From: Calliopum simillimum
Lineage: Eukaryota > Arthropoda > Insecta > Diptera > Lauxaniidae
Direction: 5' to 3'
DNA: 64,000 bases
NCBI GenBank assembly: GCA_951812925.1
Contig: OX638372.1
Span: forward strand, 10,383,410-10,447,409
A model generated the notes under the pieces. It ran no database searches and was not told where the DNA came from. It was given only the letters and a program-made list of their open reading frames with translations. Below are positions 24,681-36,786 of this stretch, one piece after another (position 1 is the stretch's first letter; every line of letters begins with the position of its first letter). Position numbers and translations under genes: made by a program.

Positions 24681-26395
24681 ATCTCTTGCGTTATTCTAAT
24701 GTTCGAATAAATACAGCTAGAAGATATTAAGACTAATTCAACAAGTTACAACTGTAAAGTCATAAAATATTATGCAAACAAATAATTTTAGCGTCATAAT
24801 AACTCTTTAGAATTTGTGTTTTTTTCTCTTTATAATATTGTATGGCTCCATTAAGCAAGACGGACACATAGTGAAACATAGACGACGCATTGATGAGTAG
24901 TCGTCCTCCTCATGTACGTGCGTTTTCCTGCATGAATTGCGTACAAGTGAGTGTGTGAACGTTATGAAAGACAAGAGGATAGAAACATTGAGACAAGCAT
25001 GCATACACACACACATGCTTTCTACTAATTACAATCCTGAAGACATTTGTTTACAAAGCAGTCAAGTGTAAAAATATGTGTGGATTTGTGTGTGAGTGTG
25101 TGTCTGGAAGGAACCAACTTGACATGTGTTCTTACTTAACTAACACTGTACTCTGGCAGGAGAACAAACATAACAAAAACAAAGCTGTCTTTGTTAGACT
25201 TAGCCGTTTTGTGTATGCAAGCAGGAATGCACTCGTGACCATGTTTTCTTGCAAGCGGTAGGGGGAATATATGGCATTTACTTAAGGTATAACACATTAA
25301 AGTAAATGCTTCATAAGGTCTTTAAATTAAAGTTTTATTCGTGAAGATAGTAAGTTAAACAATAAACATTTAAAAATAACTGGTTTATCCACTAGTTTAT
25401 GGAAAATAATAATTTCAGCTTAAACTGTTGCATACATTTTCATTCAAGACCTATATTTTTGAAAAGTATTTTGGTGACTTTTGATGTGAAAGTTGATGAT
25501 TTAATGATTTGATGACATTAATGCATTTATTTGTACCGATGTCATTTTCCGGAAAGTACAAGTAATACAGTTGTAAAAAGGCGTAGGACTTTTATGGCAT
25601 GTTCTTTTTCCTTTTGTCTAACGTATACATTAACATAATGATGACAATGTTTTAAAATCTCAGTCTCAGAATTTAAAGAATTTCAACGCTGTGAGTTTGG
25701 TGTGTAATTAATGTTGGGTAATTTAAGTGTTATCATACAAGGTCCTTATTCGGATGTTGCTATTTCTCTTCTTTTGTGTTTAAATCGCAGCTTTGTTATT
25801 CAAAGCAACAGGAAAAAAAGACATAAAATTACACCACTTTCTTTGTTTTTTTCCATTTTCTTTCTTCTCATAAATTAATATTAAGAAACACAAAAAGAGA
25901 CCGTGATGCGGTCTAACTTCTTTGAAAAAACAAGGGAATAAATAACAACTCGCTTTGTTAAGATGTTAATTAAAACACAACAACAACAACAAAAAAAGGA
26001 AGAAAACACAACAACAGCAGAGTTAACTTAAAGGGATATCTGTGTTTGTTGGGTGGATAAAGCAGCTCAGAAAACTTTAAAGTGAAAAAAACTATTAAGT
26101 TTTTTTTTTAACGACACGGGCATATTAAGAGAAAAATATTAAAATAAATGCAAAAACAACTACCATAAGTCTAACATTTCCAATGTAAACGAAAAATAAA
26201 GCAGCAACAATAATCAGTACAGTACACCCTGTGCCACTTATCAAAGTAACTTTGAAGCATCTTCTCGAACCAAAAAGTATGAGGTGAGCTTTGCAAGTGG
26301 TGAAACTGGAATCATGAAGCAAATTTTTATGTATTGCATAAAGTTGAATAACTGAAAAAGCTACACATAAGAAAATATCCAAAGTTTTTTTTATT
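24681..26395. other. AT-rich stretch, no gene recognised
   Basis: Short ORFs without domains, plus small CA/GT runs near 25005 and 25075. Nothing matched elsewhere in the window. Confidence 0.5.
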
Positions 26396-26560
26396 TTGAG
26401 CTTTGTTTTTTAGGGGCATAGTGGCGCCCATTTTTCTCATTTGTTGTATGTATTTGACTAGGTGTCTTTATGTATCAAATATCATTCCCATGCGTCAAAC
26501 AGTTTCAAGACATGTAGATATGTAGAATTTTGTTTTTTAGGTACGTGGCACCTCTTATTA
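26396..26560 (+). repeat. Two diverged units of the GGCGTGGCAC family
   Basis: GGGGCATAGTGGCGCCCATTTTTC near 26412 and GGTACGTGGCACC near 26540 are separated by TATCAAATATCATTCC and GTCAAACAGTTTC. The latter resemble the spacer of copies A, B and C. The CCTAA array follows directly. Confidence 0.55.
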
Positions 26561-26568
26561 ACCCAACA

Positions 26569-27091
26569 TAACCTCACCTCACCTCATCTAACCTAGCCTA
26601 TCCTAACCTAACCTAACCTAAACTAACCTAACCTAACCTAACCTAACCTAACCTAACCTAACCTAACCTAACCTAACCTAACCTAACCTAACCTAACCTA
26701 ACCTAACCTAACCTAACCTAACCTAACCTAACCTAACCTAACCTAACCTAACCTAACCTAACCTAACCTAACCTAACCTAACCTAACCTAACCTAACCTA
26801 ACCTAACCTAACCTAACCTAACCTAACCTAACCTAACCTAACCTAACCTAACCTAACCTAACCTAACCTAACCTAACCTAACCTAACCTAACCTAACCTA
26901 ACCTAACCTAACCTAACCTAACCTAACCTAACCTAACCTAACCTAACCTAACCTAACCTAACCTAACCTAACCTAACCTAACCTAACCTAACCTAACCTA
27001 ACCTAACATAACCTAACATAACCTAACCTAACCTAACCTAACCTAACCTAACCTAACCTAACCTAACCTAACCTAACCTAACCTAACCTAA
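26569..27091. repeat. (CCTAA)n array, the TTAGG telomere motif
   Basis: About 98 copies of CCTAA from 26600 to 27091, preceded by variant units (CCTCA, CTCAT, CCTAG, CCTAT) from 26569. The array is nearly pure, with ACTAA near 26631 and two CATAA near 27005-27020. TTAGG is the ancestral arthropod telomere repeat, and Diptera are known to lack it and telomerase. The graded variants at the left edge look like local slippage expansion more than capture of a telomere end. Confidence 0.95.
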
Positions 27092-27838
27092 GTACAGGAC
27101 TAAGAGCAAGATCTGAGAGCAAGATCTGAGCAGCGCTTTGCTAAGATTTCGTGAGAAAACCTAAAAATATACAATGATATGCAAAACATTGTATTGTTTT
27201 GTTGAGGAGTCTGAGCACGAAGTTGAAGAATTTGTCTTAAACAAGTGCCCCGACAAAGACCCCACTTTGAGTTGATACGCCACTGATTTATATGTTACAA
27301 GGACTATGTTTGTGTGTAGACTTTAACGGATATGTTTTCATGTACAGACAAATTTTTACAAATAACAAAATGATAAATTACAATTGATGCTACCGCAAAT
27401 TTTTTCAATTATTATTTTTTGAATATTAAAAAAAAAAATACAGAAAACATAAATTACTTTTTATTTATCACAAAATAGGTATTGTGTTAAAAAAAAAACA
27501 CATAATCCAACTTTAAAATACAAAACCCGTATTAACATGTGCCGTAATAAATGAAAATGAAACCGACATGATTTGTGGTTGCGTTGATGCAATAACTGCG
27601 GCATATAATATTGAGAGATTGCTGGCAGGACATACAACACAATAATGGTGGTTGGACAAAAACTAATGGTACGGGTAGTGATAATGGAGTTATTAATATG
27701 CAAATTATTTAATGCCACTAGATATCCGTTTCGTTTGTGAAAATGATTTATGAATTGTAGATAAATGTAGCTATTACCTGTTTAGAGGTGTTTATGAAAA
27801 AACAACATATTAAAATATGTTTTAATTTATACCCGGCG
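27092..27838. other. AT-rich spacer, no gene recognised
   Basis: Duplicated AGAGCAAGATCTGAG near 27103-27129, just beyond the CCTAA array. No coding signal. Confidence 0.5.
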
Positions 27839-29150
27839 CACAGTGGGAGGGTTTGTATGGAACGGCGGCCATATGTAGTAATTATAGAGCTAGGCTATTG
27901 AAATTTGGTACAGATGTTTTCTACATTAAAATAATAAAAATGTGAATATGAACAAAATCCGCCGACGGACAAGTCTACCTCCCATACAAAGTTGGGGCGT
28001 GGTCGGAATTTTTTTTTTCAAAATGGGTATCAATTTACAATAACTTGATCTTGCTTATTTCAAAAATGTTAAAAATTCTGAGCTACCTTTTATAGTTTTC
28101 AAGTTATGAGGAATAAACGAAAATCTACTTTATAAAAACTAGATTTTGTTTGTTTGTGTATTTGTCCCTTATTGACTCGGAAACTAACTAACCGTTTTTA
28201 AAGAAGTTTTAACATTGTGTTTGTACAAAAAAAGGCTAAGTTATACACTAAAAAACTGGTCAGTGCCACGCCTCCCCCCCAAAAAATTAATTGGTCATAT
28301 CTCTGAAACTCTTTCACGCAGATAAATGAGATTTGGTAAATATGTAAAAATCATCAAGGCAAATAATGTTCACTTGAAAAATGTGCAGTGCCACGCCCCC
28401 AAAAAAATAATTTCCTCATTTCTCCGACAATATTGGACGCACTTAGATTTGATTGAGTACATATGCTAAGGCAATTAGAACAAATACTTCTCACTTGAAA
28501 AGTGGGCGCTGCCACGCCCCACTGAATGCTGATTCATTATATCTCAGAAACTGCTGGACGCAGACAGACAAAATCTGGTGCATATGCAAAGGGCCACGTC
28601 CTACGAAAATAAAATTTGTCATATTGCTGACGCTTTTTAACGAAAATTATAAGATTTGATAAAATGCTTCGCTGTGGTATGTCCAAGTAGAGAGAGAGCA
28701 ATTTTCAAGGGACTTAAATGGGGCGAATATACCCCTTTCCAAGTACTCCTTTGTTCTGAAAAAAGGCAGCTAGGGCTTAGCATTTTGATTCAGCATACCT
28801 GGCCACATATTATATTGGAAAATTACGAATATCCAAAAAAGTCCAATTTTTTTTATTGTCATAGTTGTCGAAATTTATCGATTTTGGCATTTTGAGCTCA
28901 AAATTTCAAAATTCACCATAATTCACGTGTCATATATAAAACAAATTAACTAGAGCGTTTATCCATCACTTTCTAATGTTAAAAGTTCCATAGAGCATTT
29001 TTACTGCGCTACTAAACCAAAACAAAATTTTAAAATTTTATAGTTTTTTTTTGTCCCTAAGTATTATCTGTCGATGGGCGTAAAAATTTTCTAAATCCAT
29101 AGCACTTTCAATTTCTACCTATTTATGGCCACGATCTCCTATTGTGAGGG
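27839..29150 (-). repeat. GGCGTGGCAC repeat family, copy B
   Basis: Inverted relative to copy A. The right-hand end of A becomes CACAGTGGGAGGGTTTG at 27839, a sharp boundary shared with A. Three or more internal units carry GTGCCACGCC (near 28263, 28390, 28510). The far end runs through CATAGCACTTTCAATTTC and TATTTATGGCCAC. Relative to A and C it lacks the internal GAGCCCACTGTG string. Non-coding. Confidence 0.7.
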
Positions 29151-29449
29151 GGTGATTTTCCCAATATTTTTTTCATCGATCCGGCGCAATGTACACAGAT
29201 ATCGTCGCCACAGTTCTCTTCTGCCCCATACGTATGTTGGTGTATTTCGAGAAAATGGAAAAAGATAGTTTAAACCTCAATAAAACAAAATTGGTCCAGA
29301 AACGATGAGGGCGATCGGCCCTCCCTCTCAAACTAATTGATAACATTTTTTTTTTAAATTATATGTAAAGATTTTAAAAACATTTTGTTATTATCTAGAA
29401 ATTTTGTCAATCAGCCCCCCCTCTTGACAATGCTGGATCCGCCTGAATG
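29151..29449. other. Spacer, nothing recognised
   Basis: AT-rich with two short C-rich patches near 29320 and 29416. No feature supported. Confidence 0.4.
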
Positions 29450-30190
29450 TTTATAGCTGAAAAGTTTTTTAAAAAAAATTTGGTGCCAAGCCACTCCAAA
29501 AAAAGGCATCATATCTCAGAAATTAAAGGAGGCAGTTGCATTCTGACGACAGCTTTTGAAAGACCATGTTTCTAAGCCTATGGAACAAGAATTAAGTCAA
29601 AATATCGAAAATTGTCGATGAAACAAGAGAGAGATCAGGCGTCGATATGTATATAATCTGCTTACAATTAAATTTTTCTAAATCTTTAGGAATTCACAGA
29701 TCTAATTCGCAAAATGTTAAACATGTTCAGACATAAATTTCTTTTGCTAGTGCTTTGTTCACCCTTGCATTTGCATATAAATTTGTTTTTATTACAAACA
29801 AAAGATTTGTTATCACACAAAGCTGCTAATTAGCCAAATCCATCTTACAATAGATCTGTCTATACGCCATAATTTCACTCTAATCGAACATACTTACTTA
29901 CTTACATTGCTACGACGATATTTTCCAAAATATCAAATCGCTCTTTCTTGATGCACAACCAATTCTCGTTGAACAAACCAGATGAAGTCTCTCCAGAGCA
30001 AATAGCAGAGAATCTTTTAAGCGCTGAACTACCCAACGGGAAAGTGAATAGCCTAATGACTTTAGTTAGCGTCCACCGGATCAATCATCTTTCTAATGCT
30101 GTTGTCAGAATGCAATTATTTCCTTTAATTCCTGAGATACATAGCATTTTTATGGGGGGGGGCGTAGCTTTTATTCATGTTTAAAGTTTG
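29450..30190. mobile_element. About 740 bp element with imperfect inverted arms
   Basis: Arms 29450-29552 and 30098-30190 pair through GCATTCTGACGACAGC / GCTGTTGTCAGAATGC, AATTAAAGGA / TCCTTTAATT and TATCTCAG / CTGAGATA. A degraded GTGCCAAGCC box is present in the left arm and GGGCGTAGC in the right. Interior ORFs on both strands (60-78 codons) match nothing I know. Confidence 0.5.
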
Positions 30191-30461
30191 TTCTTTGTAG
30201 GTATTGTATAGGGCAATATGCCCACTTTAGTTATCTGATAATATGACGCATATCTCGAAAATATCTTTAGACCCATTTTTGAAATCTATCAACAGTCTTT
30301 AGTTCAAATTTCAATGGTACTTTTTTGAACCAATTTTGTTTTATTGAAGTTCAATTTTTCATGTCCATTTTCTCGAAATACACCAATATACTTATGGGGC
30401 GGAATAATTTTTTATTAAAATTTTCAACTTTTAAAATACAAGCACCTGGTTCTTATTATAC

Positions 30462-32820
30462 TAGACGGAGAGCCAGCGCTTGGCTGACCCTCCTCATAGT
30501 ATCAAAGCTGAATTTTTTGTGAGTGTTCTTCCAATAGTAGGTATGAACTTTTGTTCTAATGAAATCCTGAGAGGTGGTGCCTACGTGAGATATCGAGTGC
30601 AAAAGGTCGAGAAAAACAGTTTTTTGCAAATATCTTGCTAACTGTTATGTCTCAGCAAATTTCAAATCGAAAAATGACGCTAATTGTTTTCGTACGACCT
30701 ACAGTTTAGGAGATATGGTCCAGTGAAAGTAGACCTTCCGATCCAACATATAAAATCCATAATTTTTTTTCCTTTGGTTGGTCTATTTTTTAGTTTCAAA
30801 GTATGCACCAAAATTCGAGACCAATTTCACTTTCGTAAAAAAAGTTATTCAGGCACAAAGGTCGAGAAAATTAGAATCTCGCTAACGCTTATTTCTACAA
30901 AAAAATGGTGCTCAACAATTTTGTAGCTCAGAAAATTTCATAAAGAAAAGTGGTGTAAATTGTTTTCGTGCGACCCACAGTTTAGGACAAGGGTGTCAGC
31001 GTTTTCAAATTTTCGCTTTTATAACAACTTCAAATTCCTCGAACTACAACAATCACAAAACCTATCTTTTGTTGTTTTTTTTGGTGGCTCGTTTGCAACA
31101 ACAACTATATTTCAATAATTTTTTAAATTTCTGAGAACTACAACACACACGAAAAATGTTTGTTGTTTTTTTTATTTATGCGAAACAACAAAAACAATTT
31201 TTCATAAATATTTAAATCCCGCGAATTTTGACGAGTGTGTTATAGTTTTCAGAAATTTAAAAAATTATTGAAATATTCTTGTTTTTGTAGGCGAGCCAAA
31301 ATTGGCTCACTTTTGTTCTACGCTGACACCCTTGGCTTAGGAGATATCCTATTTTAAGGTATTCTAAGCATACAGGTGCTCATAGTAATATGAATATTGA
31401 TTTTCAAAGTACTCTAACTACGCCTACGTCATAGAATCATGGCTGATTTTTTTTTGTGGGTATTTTTCCAATAGTGGGTACTAACTTTTGTTTTAGTCAA
31501 ACCATAAACCATGGTGCCTTCGTGAGATATTGGGTGCGAAAGGAAGAGAAAATCAGTTTTTTGAAAGTTGATTTTCAAATTACTATAACTATGCTCGATA
31601 TCTCATAAAGGCACCACCTCTCACGGTTTGACTGAAACAAAAGTCAGTACCTACTATTGGAAAAATACCCACAAAAAAATGCAGCCATGATACTATGACG
31701 TAGGCATAGTTATAGTAGTTTCAAAATCAACATTGAAAAAGTGATTTTCTCTACTTTTCGCACACGATATCTCACGAAGGCACCATGGTTTGACTAAAGC
31801 AAAAGTTAGTACCCACTATTAGAAGAATACTAACAAAAAAATGACGCCATGATACCATAACGTAGGCATAGTTATAGTAATTTAAAAACAAATTTTCAAA
31901 AAACTGATTTTCTTGAATTTTGCACCCGATATCTCATGAAGGCACCACCTCTCACGGTTTGACTGAAACAAAAGTCAGTATCTACTATTTTAAAAATACC
32001 CACAAAAAAAAAAAAAAAAATGCAGCCATGATAGGTATAGTTATAGTAATTTCAAAATCAACTTTCAAAAAACTGATTTTCTATACCTTTTGCACCCGAT
32101 ATCTCGCAAAGGCACCTCCTCTCATGATTTAACTAAAACACAAGTTAGAATTCCCTATCAGAAAATACCCACAAAAAAATTCTGCCATGATTTTATGACG
32201 TAGGCGTAGTTATAGTACTTTGAAAATCAACATTCATTTACTATGAACACTTGTATGCGGAAAATATCTTAAAGTAGGATATCTCCTAAACTGTGGGTCA
32301 TACGAAAACAATTTGCGCCAATTTTCTATATGAAATTTTCTGAGCTACAAAACTGTAGAGCACCATTTTTTTGTAGAAATAAGCGTTAGCGAGATTCTAA
32401 TTTTCTCGACCTTTGTGCCTGATTAGCTTTTTGTACGAAAGTGAACTTGGTCTCGAATTTTGGTGCATACTTTGAAACTATAAAATAGACCGACTAAAGG
32501 AAAAAAATTATGGATTTTATATGTTGGATCGGAAGGTCCAATTTCTTTAGACTTAAACTATAGGTCGTACGAAAACAATTAGCGTCATTTTTTGATGTGA
32601 AATTTGCTTAGCTACAAAATTGTTGGACATATGTTTTTTGTAGATATAACTGTTAGCGAGATATTTGCAAAAAACTATTTTTCTCGACCTTTTGCACCCG
32701 ATATCTCACGTAGGCACCACCTCTCAGGATTTCACTAGAACAAAAGTTCATAGAACACTCACAAAAAAATTCAGCTTTGATACTATGAGGAGTGTCAGCC
32801 AAGCGCTGGCTCTAAGTCTA
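30462..32820. mobile_element. 2.36 kb foldback element with internal tandem units
   Basis: Ends are long inverted repeats. TAGAC then AGAGCCAGCGCTTGGCTGAC at the left pairs with GTCAGCCAAGCGCTGGCTCT then GTCTA at the right. Homology continues inward for hundreds of bases (for example GATCCAACATATAAAATCC left and its inverse near 32515). TAC flanks both ends, a possible 3-bp duplication. The right arm contains four units of about 165 bp, with GATATCTC at about 31600, 31766, 31929 and 32098. It has no transposase and is interrupted by a smaller element at 30988-31334. Confidence 0.75.
30988..31334. mobile_element. 347 bp hAT-like MITE nested in the foldback element
   Basis: Termini CAAGGGTGTCAGCG and CGCTGACACCCTTG are perfect 14-bp inverted repeats. 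They are flanked by GTTTAGGA (30980-30987) and GCTTAGGA (31335-31342), an 8-bp duplication with one mismatch. CA...TG ends with an 8-bp duplication are typical of hAT elements. Inside, GGCTCGTTTG..CACACACG pairs with CGAGTGTG..GGCGAGCC, giving a long secondary hairpin. The host foldback sequence resumes cleanly after it. Confidence 0.8.
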
Positions 32821-33784
32821 TACGTAAATATTTTATAAATAAATTGAAATTAAAACTAAATTGCTATTTTTATTATTTATTATATTTCGATGAATTTGAG
32901 AAATTTTAAGACTATCTTTAAAATGGGCAAACGATATAATAAATATTTTTCGTTGCCGGAAAAGGGTCAAAATGATCACCGACCCCATTAAATTTTCCTC
33001 TCCAACATTTTAAGCATACTTTCCCATTTTTTCCACCCCTTAAGGAGTTTATAAAAATATCAAAAAAATACCTCATTGCCGGGAGAGAGCAAAACTGTTC
33101 ATCTAAGTATATGAACATTAGGCCGGATTGATAAAAAAAAAATATTGGAAAAATCGCCCCCCATTTGAAAGTTTACCTTGAGAGTATCCAGGAAACAAAA
33201 AAAAAAAAAAATGTTTTGCATAACTTCAGGAGGTGGTGTTCGATGTTTCCGACCATAATAATTACCCGACTCAAACGAAATTGCTTTAAAATCTTCGTTA
33301 ATGAATTTTTTATTAATCTGTCTAAACAGATTTTTTGGTTTGGCTTTTCCTTTTAATTAGCAAATCCAAAAAGCGGAAAAAAAAATTAAATTTTTTAAGT
33401 TGCCATATAGGATCCGCCATTTTGAGGTTTACTACTAGAAAATTTGTAATTAGGGGCTTATAAAACCTCGGACTTCGTGAAAATCGAAAAAGTCAATACA
33501 ATTATTTTGCCGTATTCGAATTCAGCATCGAAATATACATTTAAAATTACTATTCTTGTTTTTTTTTTTGTTGGTTTTATTTTCTTAGGTTTTTTCTTGT
33601 AATAATTATAATTTACAAAATGAAATTTTTCAAAAACGGTCCGACGGATTCTTTTAATTTATTTTCTCAGTTTTAAAATTTTACCCCAAAGAATTTCAAC
33701 TGACTTGAATATTTGGATCGAACGCGCTATTTGATCGCCGTGTTTTCTGTTGAATGTTGAAGGATTGATGCGTATGGACCCGAA
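32821..33784. other. AT-rich stretch, no gene recognised
   Basis: A somewhat GC-richer patch at 32945-33130 has no supported frame. The rest is AT-rich. Confidence 0.5.
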
Positions 33785-34180
33785 TTACATAGTCCTGCGG
33801 TTTTGAAAAAATTAAAAATGTATGAAATGAGAGTAGATGACTTTTATAGATTTTTGATCGTTGATTCCGAATATGACCTCCGATTTGCTTTATCACGTCT
33901 GAAATCCCAGTTATCCTTGATTTAAAGTGCAAGAAACGCTATTTTCAGACATATGGCGTACATCCTGAAAGTAGTCTAGTTCACTTTTGACAAAGGCATT
34001 GAATAGCCCCGATCTTCCTTTTTAAAGCTTACTTTTAACTTTCTCAATTGAATCATTAGTTTCCGAGATATTATCGATTAAAGTAAAGGTATCGCTAATC
34101 CCTGTAAAGGACTATATTCAATTTGTATACCTTTACTTCAATGGATGATATCTCGGAGACTAATGATTCAATTGTAAAAG
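33785..34180. repeat. Foldback repeat, partial copy (partner of 49350-49880)
   Basis: Shares GATTCCGAATATGACCTCCG, TCAGACATATGGCGTACATC and GGTATCGCT with the copy at 49350. Near its right end GTAAAGGTATCG pairs with a related inverted string around TATACCTTTAC. The second arm is mostly missing here. Confidence 0.65.
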
Positions 34181-34689
34181 ACATCAATTTGAAGTTTTGC
34201 AAACAACAATTCAAAATGCACAAATGTATATCAACTCATAAGGGGATCATATGACGGATATATTTTTTTCAACTTAATGCTATCAATTTAACGTATTCAA
34301 GTAAATTTTTCGTGAAAATATTATATTTTTTTTGATCCACCTGTTACTTGACTCATTAAATGTGTCTGTTGCCTGATGTAATTCGATTTACCTAACTATG
34401 CATTAATGTAACAAAAGTTTTAAATTCCAGTATAACTACGTAATTATAGGTCCACTTTGAGTTACTACAAAATTTCTCGATGGGATAATGCTCTCGCTTC
34501 ATTTAAATCACATCGCTCATTCTTGTAAGTTCTATGCCAGTAGTCGGCAACTTTAAGAGAGAGAGAGAGTTTATTTTTAGAGAAGATGGATCGAAAATAG
34601 AAAAAAAAACAGGGATTGATTGAAATTAGAGCGCTCAATTGAGCTATGGGTTGCCGATCACTGTTCTATGCATATCCTTAATAAATATT
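34181..34689. other. Upstream region of the six-cysteine peptide gene
   Basis: AT-rich, with a GAGA run at 34557-34569. No further gene is seen. Enhancers cannot be recognised from sequence alone. Confidence 0.4.
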
Positions 34690-34722
34690 TATAAACAAAA
34701 TGACGTGCAAAATAAATTCAGT
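34690..34722 (+). promoter_or_regulatory. TATA box and TCAGT initiator
   Basis: TATAAA at 34690-34695 and TCAGT at 34718-34722. The A of TCAGT (34720) is 30 bp from the first T of the TATA box, the expected spacing for an arthropod TATA-Inr core promoter. The predicted leader is 29 nt before the ATG at 34749. A second TCAGT lies at 34732. Confidence 0.65.
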
Positions 34723-34748
34723 CAGTTTGCATCAGTCAAACAGTAAAG

Positions 34749-35076
34749 ATGAGCGCTACAGAAAACCGAAGATTGCAGTATTTATTGGCATTTTTAATCT
34801 GCATTAATTTACTGACATCTGCTTTGGGTCAAGTTAAAGGATGCAAAAATGAGGGCTATGTAAGTGGCAAATGAATTAAATTTTATTTACATTAAAATCA
34901 GCTGTTTTCATTCTTAATCGATCGTTTGAAAGTGCTTGTATCATTGGGATTGTTGTTCGAAACATTGCTTCAGTTATCCATTTAGATGTGAACGTCCCAA
35001 GCCACCAATTAAGGAACCAAGGCGGATAACATACGAAGAACTTCTGAAAGAAAAGTTTGGCAAGTCAAAAGCCTAG
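34749..35076 (+). CDS. Secreted six-cysteine (ICK-like) peptide, two exons
   Basis: Exon 1 is 34749-34859 (37 codons), followed by a 73-bp intron 34860-34932 (GTAAGT...AAAG, branch-like CTTAATC). Exon 2 is 34933-35076 (47 codons plus TAG), phase 0 throughout, giving 84 residues. Residues 9-27 form a signal peptide (LQYLLAFLICINLLTSALG); the mature chain probably starts near QVKGC. Cysteines are spaced C-X5-C-X5-CC-X3-C-X6-C, the order of inhibitor cystine knot (knottin) folds; the CC lies in HWDCCSKHC. A charged, proline-rich tail of about 28 residues follows, including RITYEELLKEK. Knottins in insects include defence peptides, protease or channel modulators and seminal proteins; which applies here is unknown. 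A well-spaced core promoter supports a real gene. The acceptor pyrimidine tract is weak. Confidence 0.72.
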
Positions 35077-35424
35077 ATGCTTCGCAACCTTATGCGATAT
35101 ACACTCTATATTGTTATGTAATTTCTGAAAATGATTAGATGTTTCAGCAAATTTAATAGAAAAACGTATTTTTTTTGTAAAGAAGAAAATCGAACTGAAA
35201 AAATAATTTTCACAGCATGAAATATACATAACATTACAGGTACATATTTTAACATTCGCCCTTAATGAAAATTCCGTCTTCAATTCCTAGCTTTATACAC
35301 AAAATTTTTTGTTAACTTTTGGTAAAGATGTCGGTGATATTTTAAGCAGAAGGAACATATTTTAAGTTGATGAATCCTTTCTGGAATACCTCTCGTACAT
35401 GATGAACCCGTTTATCTATATGTT
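35077..35424. other. 3' flank of the peptide gene
   Basis: AT-rich. No canonical AATAAA is evident close to the stop codon; weak variants such as AATAGA lie near 35154. The repeat copy C begins at 35425. Confidence 0.4.
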
Positions 35425-36786
35425 TACGGACACGACTACCCCCATACAAAGTTGGGGCGTGGTCCGAATTTTTTTTCAAAATAGTTATCAATAACTTGAC
35501 CCCGCTAATTTCAAAAATGTTAAAAATTCTGAGCTATCGTTTATAGTTTTCAAGTTATGAGGAATAAACGAAAATTTACTTTATAAAAACTAGATTTTGT
35601 TTGTTTGTGTATTTGTCCCTTATTAACTCGGAAACTAAGTACGGTTTTTAAAGAGGTTTTAATATTGGGCCAGTACAAAAAAAGGCTAAGTTATATATTA
35701 AAAAATTGGGCGGTGCCACGCCCCCAAAAAAATTGATTAATCATATCACCGAAACTCTTTCACGCAGATAAATCAGCTTTAGTAAATGTGTAAAAATCAT
35801 CAGGACATATAATGTTCACCGGACAAATGGGCGGTTCCACGCCTTCAAAAAAATAAATTCCTAATTTCTCTGACAATATTTGCTGCACTTAGATATGATG
35901 GGGTACATATGCTAAAACAATTTGAACAAATAGTTTTCACTAGAAAAATGGGCGGTGCAACGCCCCTCTGAATGCTGATTCATCATATCTCAGAAACTGC
36001 TTGCTGCTGTAGATAGACAAAATGTGGTACATATGCAAAGAGTATTTGGAAAAATAATTTTCAATGAAAAAATGGACCGTGCCACACCCTACGAAAATAA
36101 AATTTGTCATATTATTAACGCTACTTGGTGCAAGTTATAAGATATGGTAAAATGCTTCGCTATGGTATGTCCAAGTAAGGAGAGGGCAATTACCAAGGGG
36201 CTAAAAGGGGGAATATACTCTTTACTTTAAAATTGATGAATCTGTTGTAGAACGTTGAAGAATATAAAGAAATAAAAAAAGTTTGTTTTCTCAAAAACTG
36301 CAACAGGAAAAAATTCATAGAAAAAAAAGTTCTCAAAAAAGGCAGTAAGGACTTTGCATTTCGATTAAGCATACTTGGCTTAATATTATATTGGAAAATA
36401 ATGAAAATCAAAACATGTATTTTTTTTTTTTTTTATGTCAAACTTTGCAATTTTTCTATGTTTACCATTTTTTTTTAATATTTTAAAAATCACTATAATT
36501 AACATAAGATCTGCAGAAAAAAAATAGGTTATTTTTAACAAAGTATAAACAATGTACTTTCTAACGATATGCTAGATAAGTGCATCCGGCTTAAAACAAA
36601 GTAACTAGAGCGTTTATCCAAAACTTTCTAATATAAAAACTTCCATAGAGCATTTTTGCTATTTAAAGTCCAACTTTGAGCCCACTGTGTAACTAAAGCA
36701 AAACAAAATTTTAAGATTTTATAGTTTTTTTATCGTCCCTAAGTATTATCTGACGATTGGCGCAAAAATTTTTTAAGTCCATAGCA
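35425..36786 (-). repeat. GGCGTGGCAC repeat family, copy C
   Basis: Inverted relative to A, lacking the terminal CACAGTGGGAGGG segment, so truncated at that end. Internal units carry GGGCGGTGCCACGCCC (near 35708), GGGCGGTTCCACGCC (near 35828) and GGGCGGTGCAACGCCC (near 35950). It retains the internal TTTGAGCCCACTGTGTAAC near 36675, like A. Its far end stops at CCATAGCAC, short of B. Confidence 0.7.

Noticed and set aside
26569..27091. A true chromosome end
   Set aside because: The array is internal, flanked on both sides by ordinary repeats and genes, and graded variants at its left edge fit slippage.
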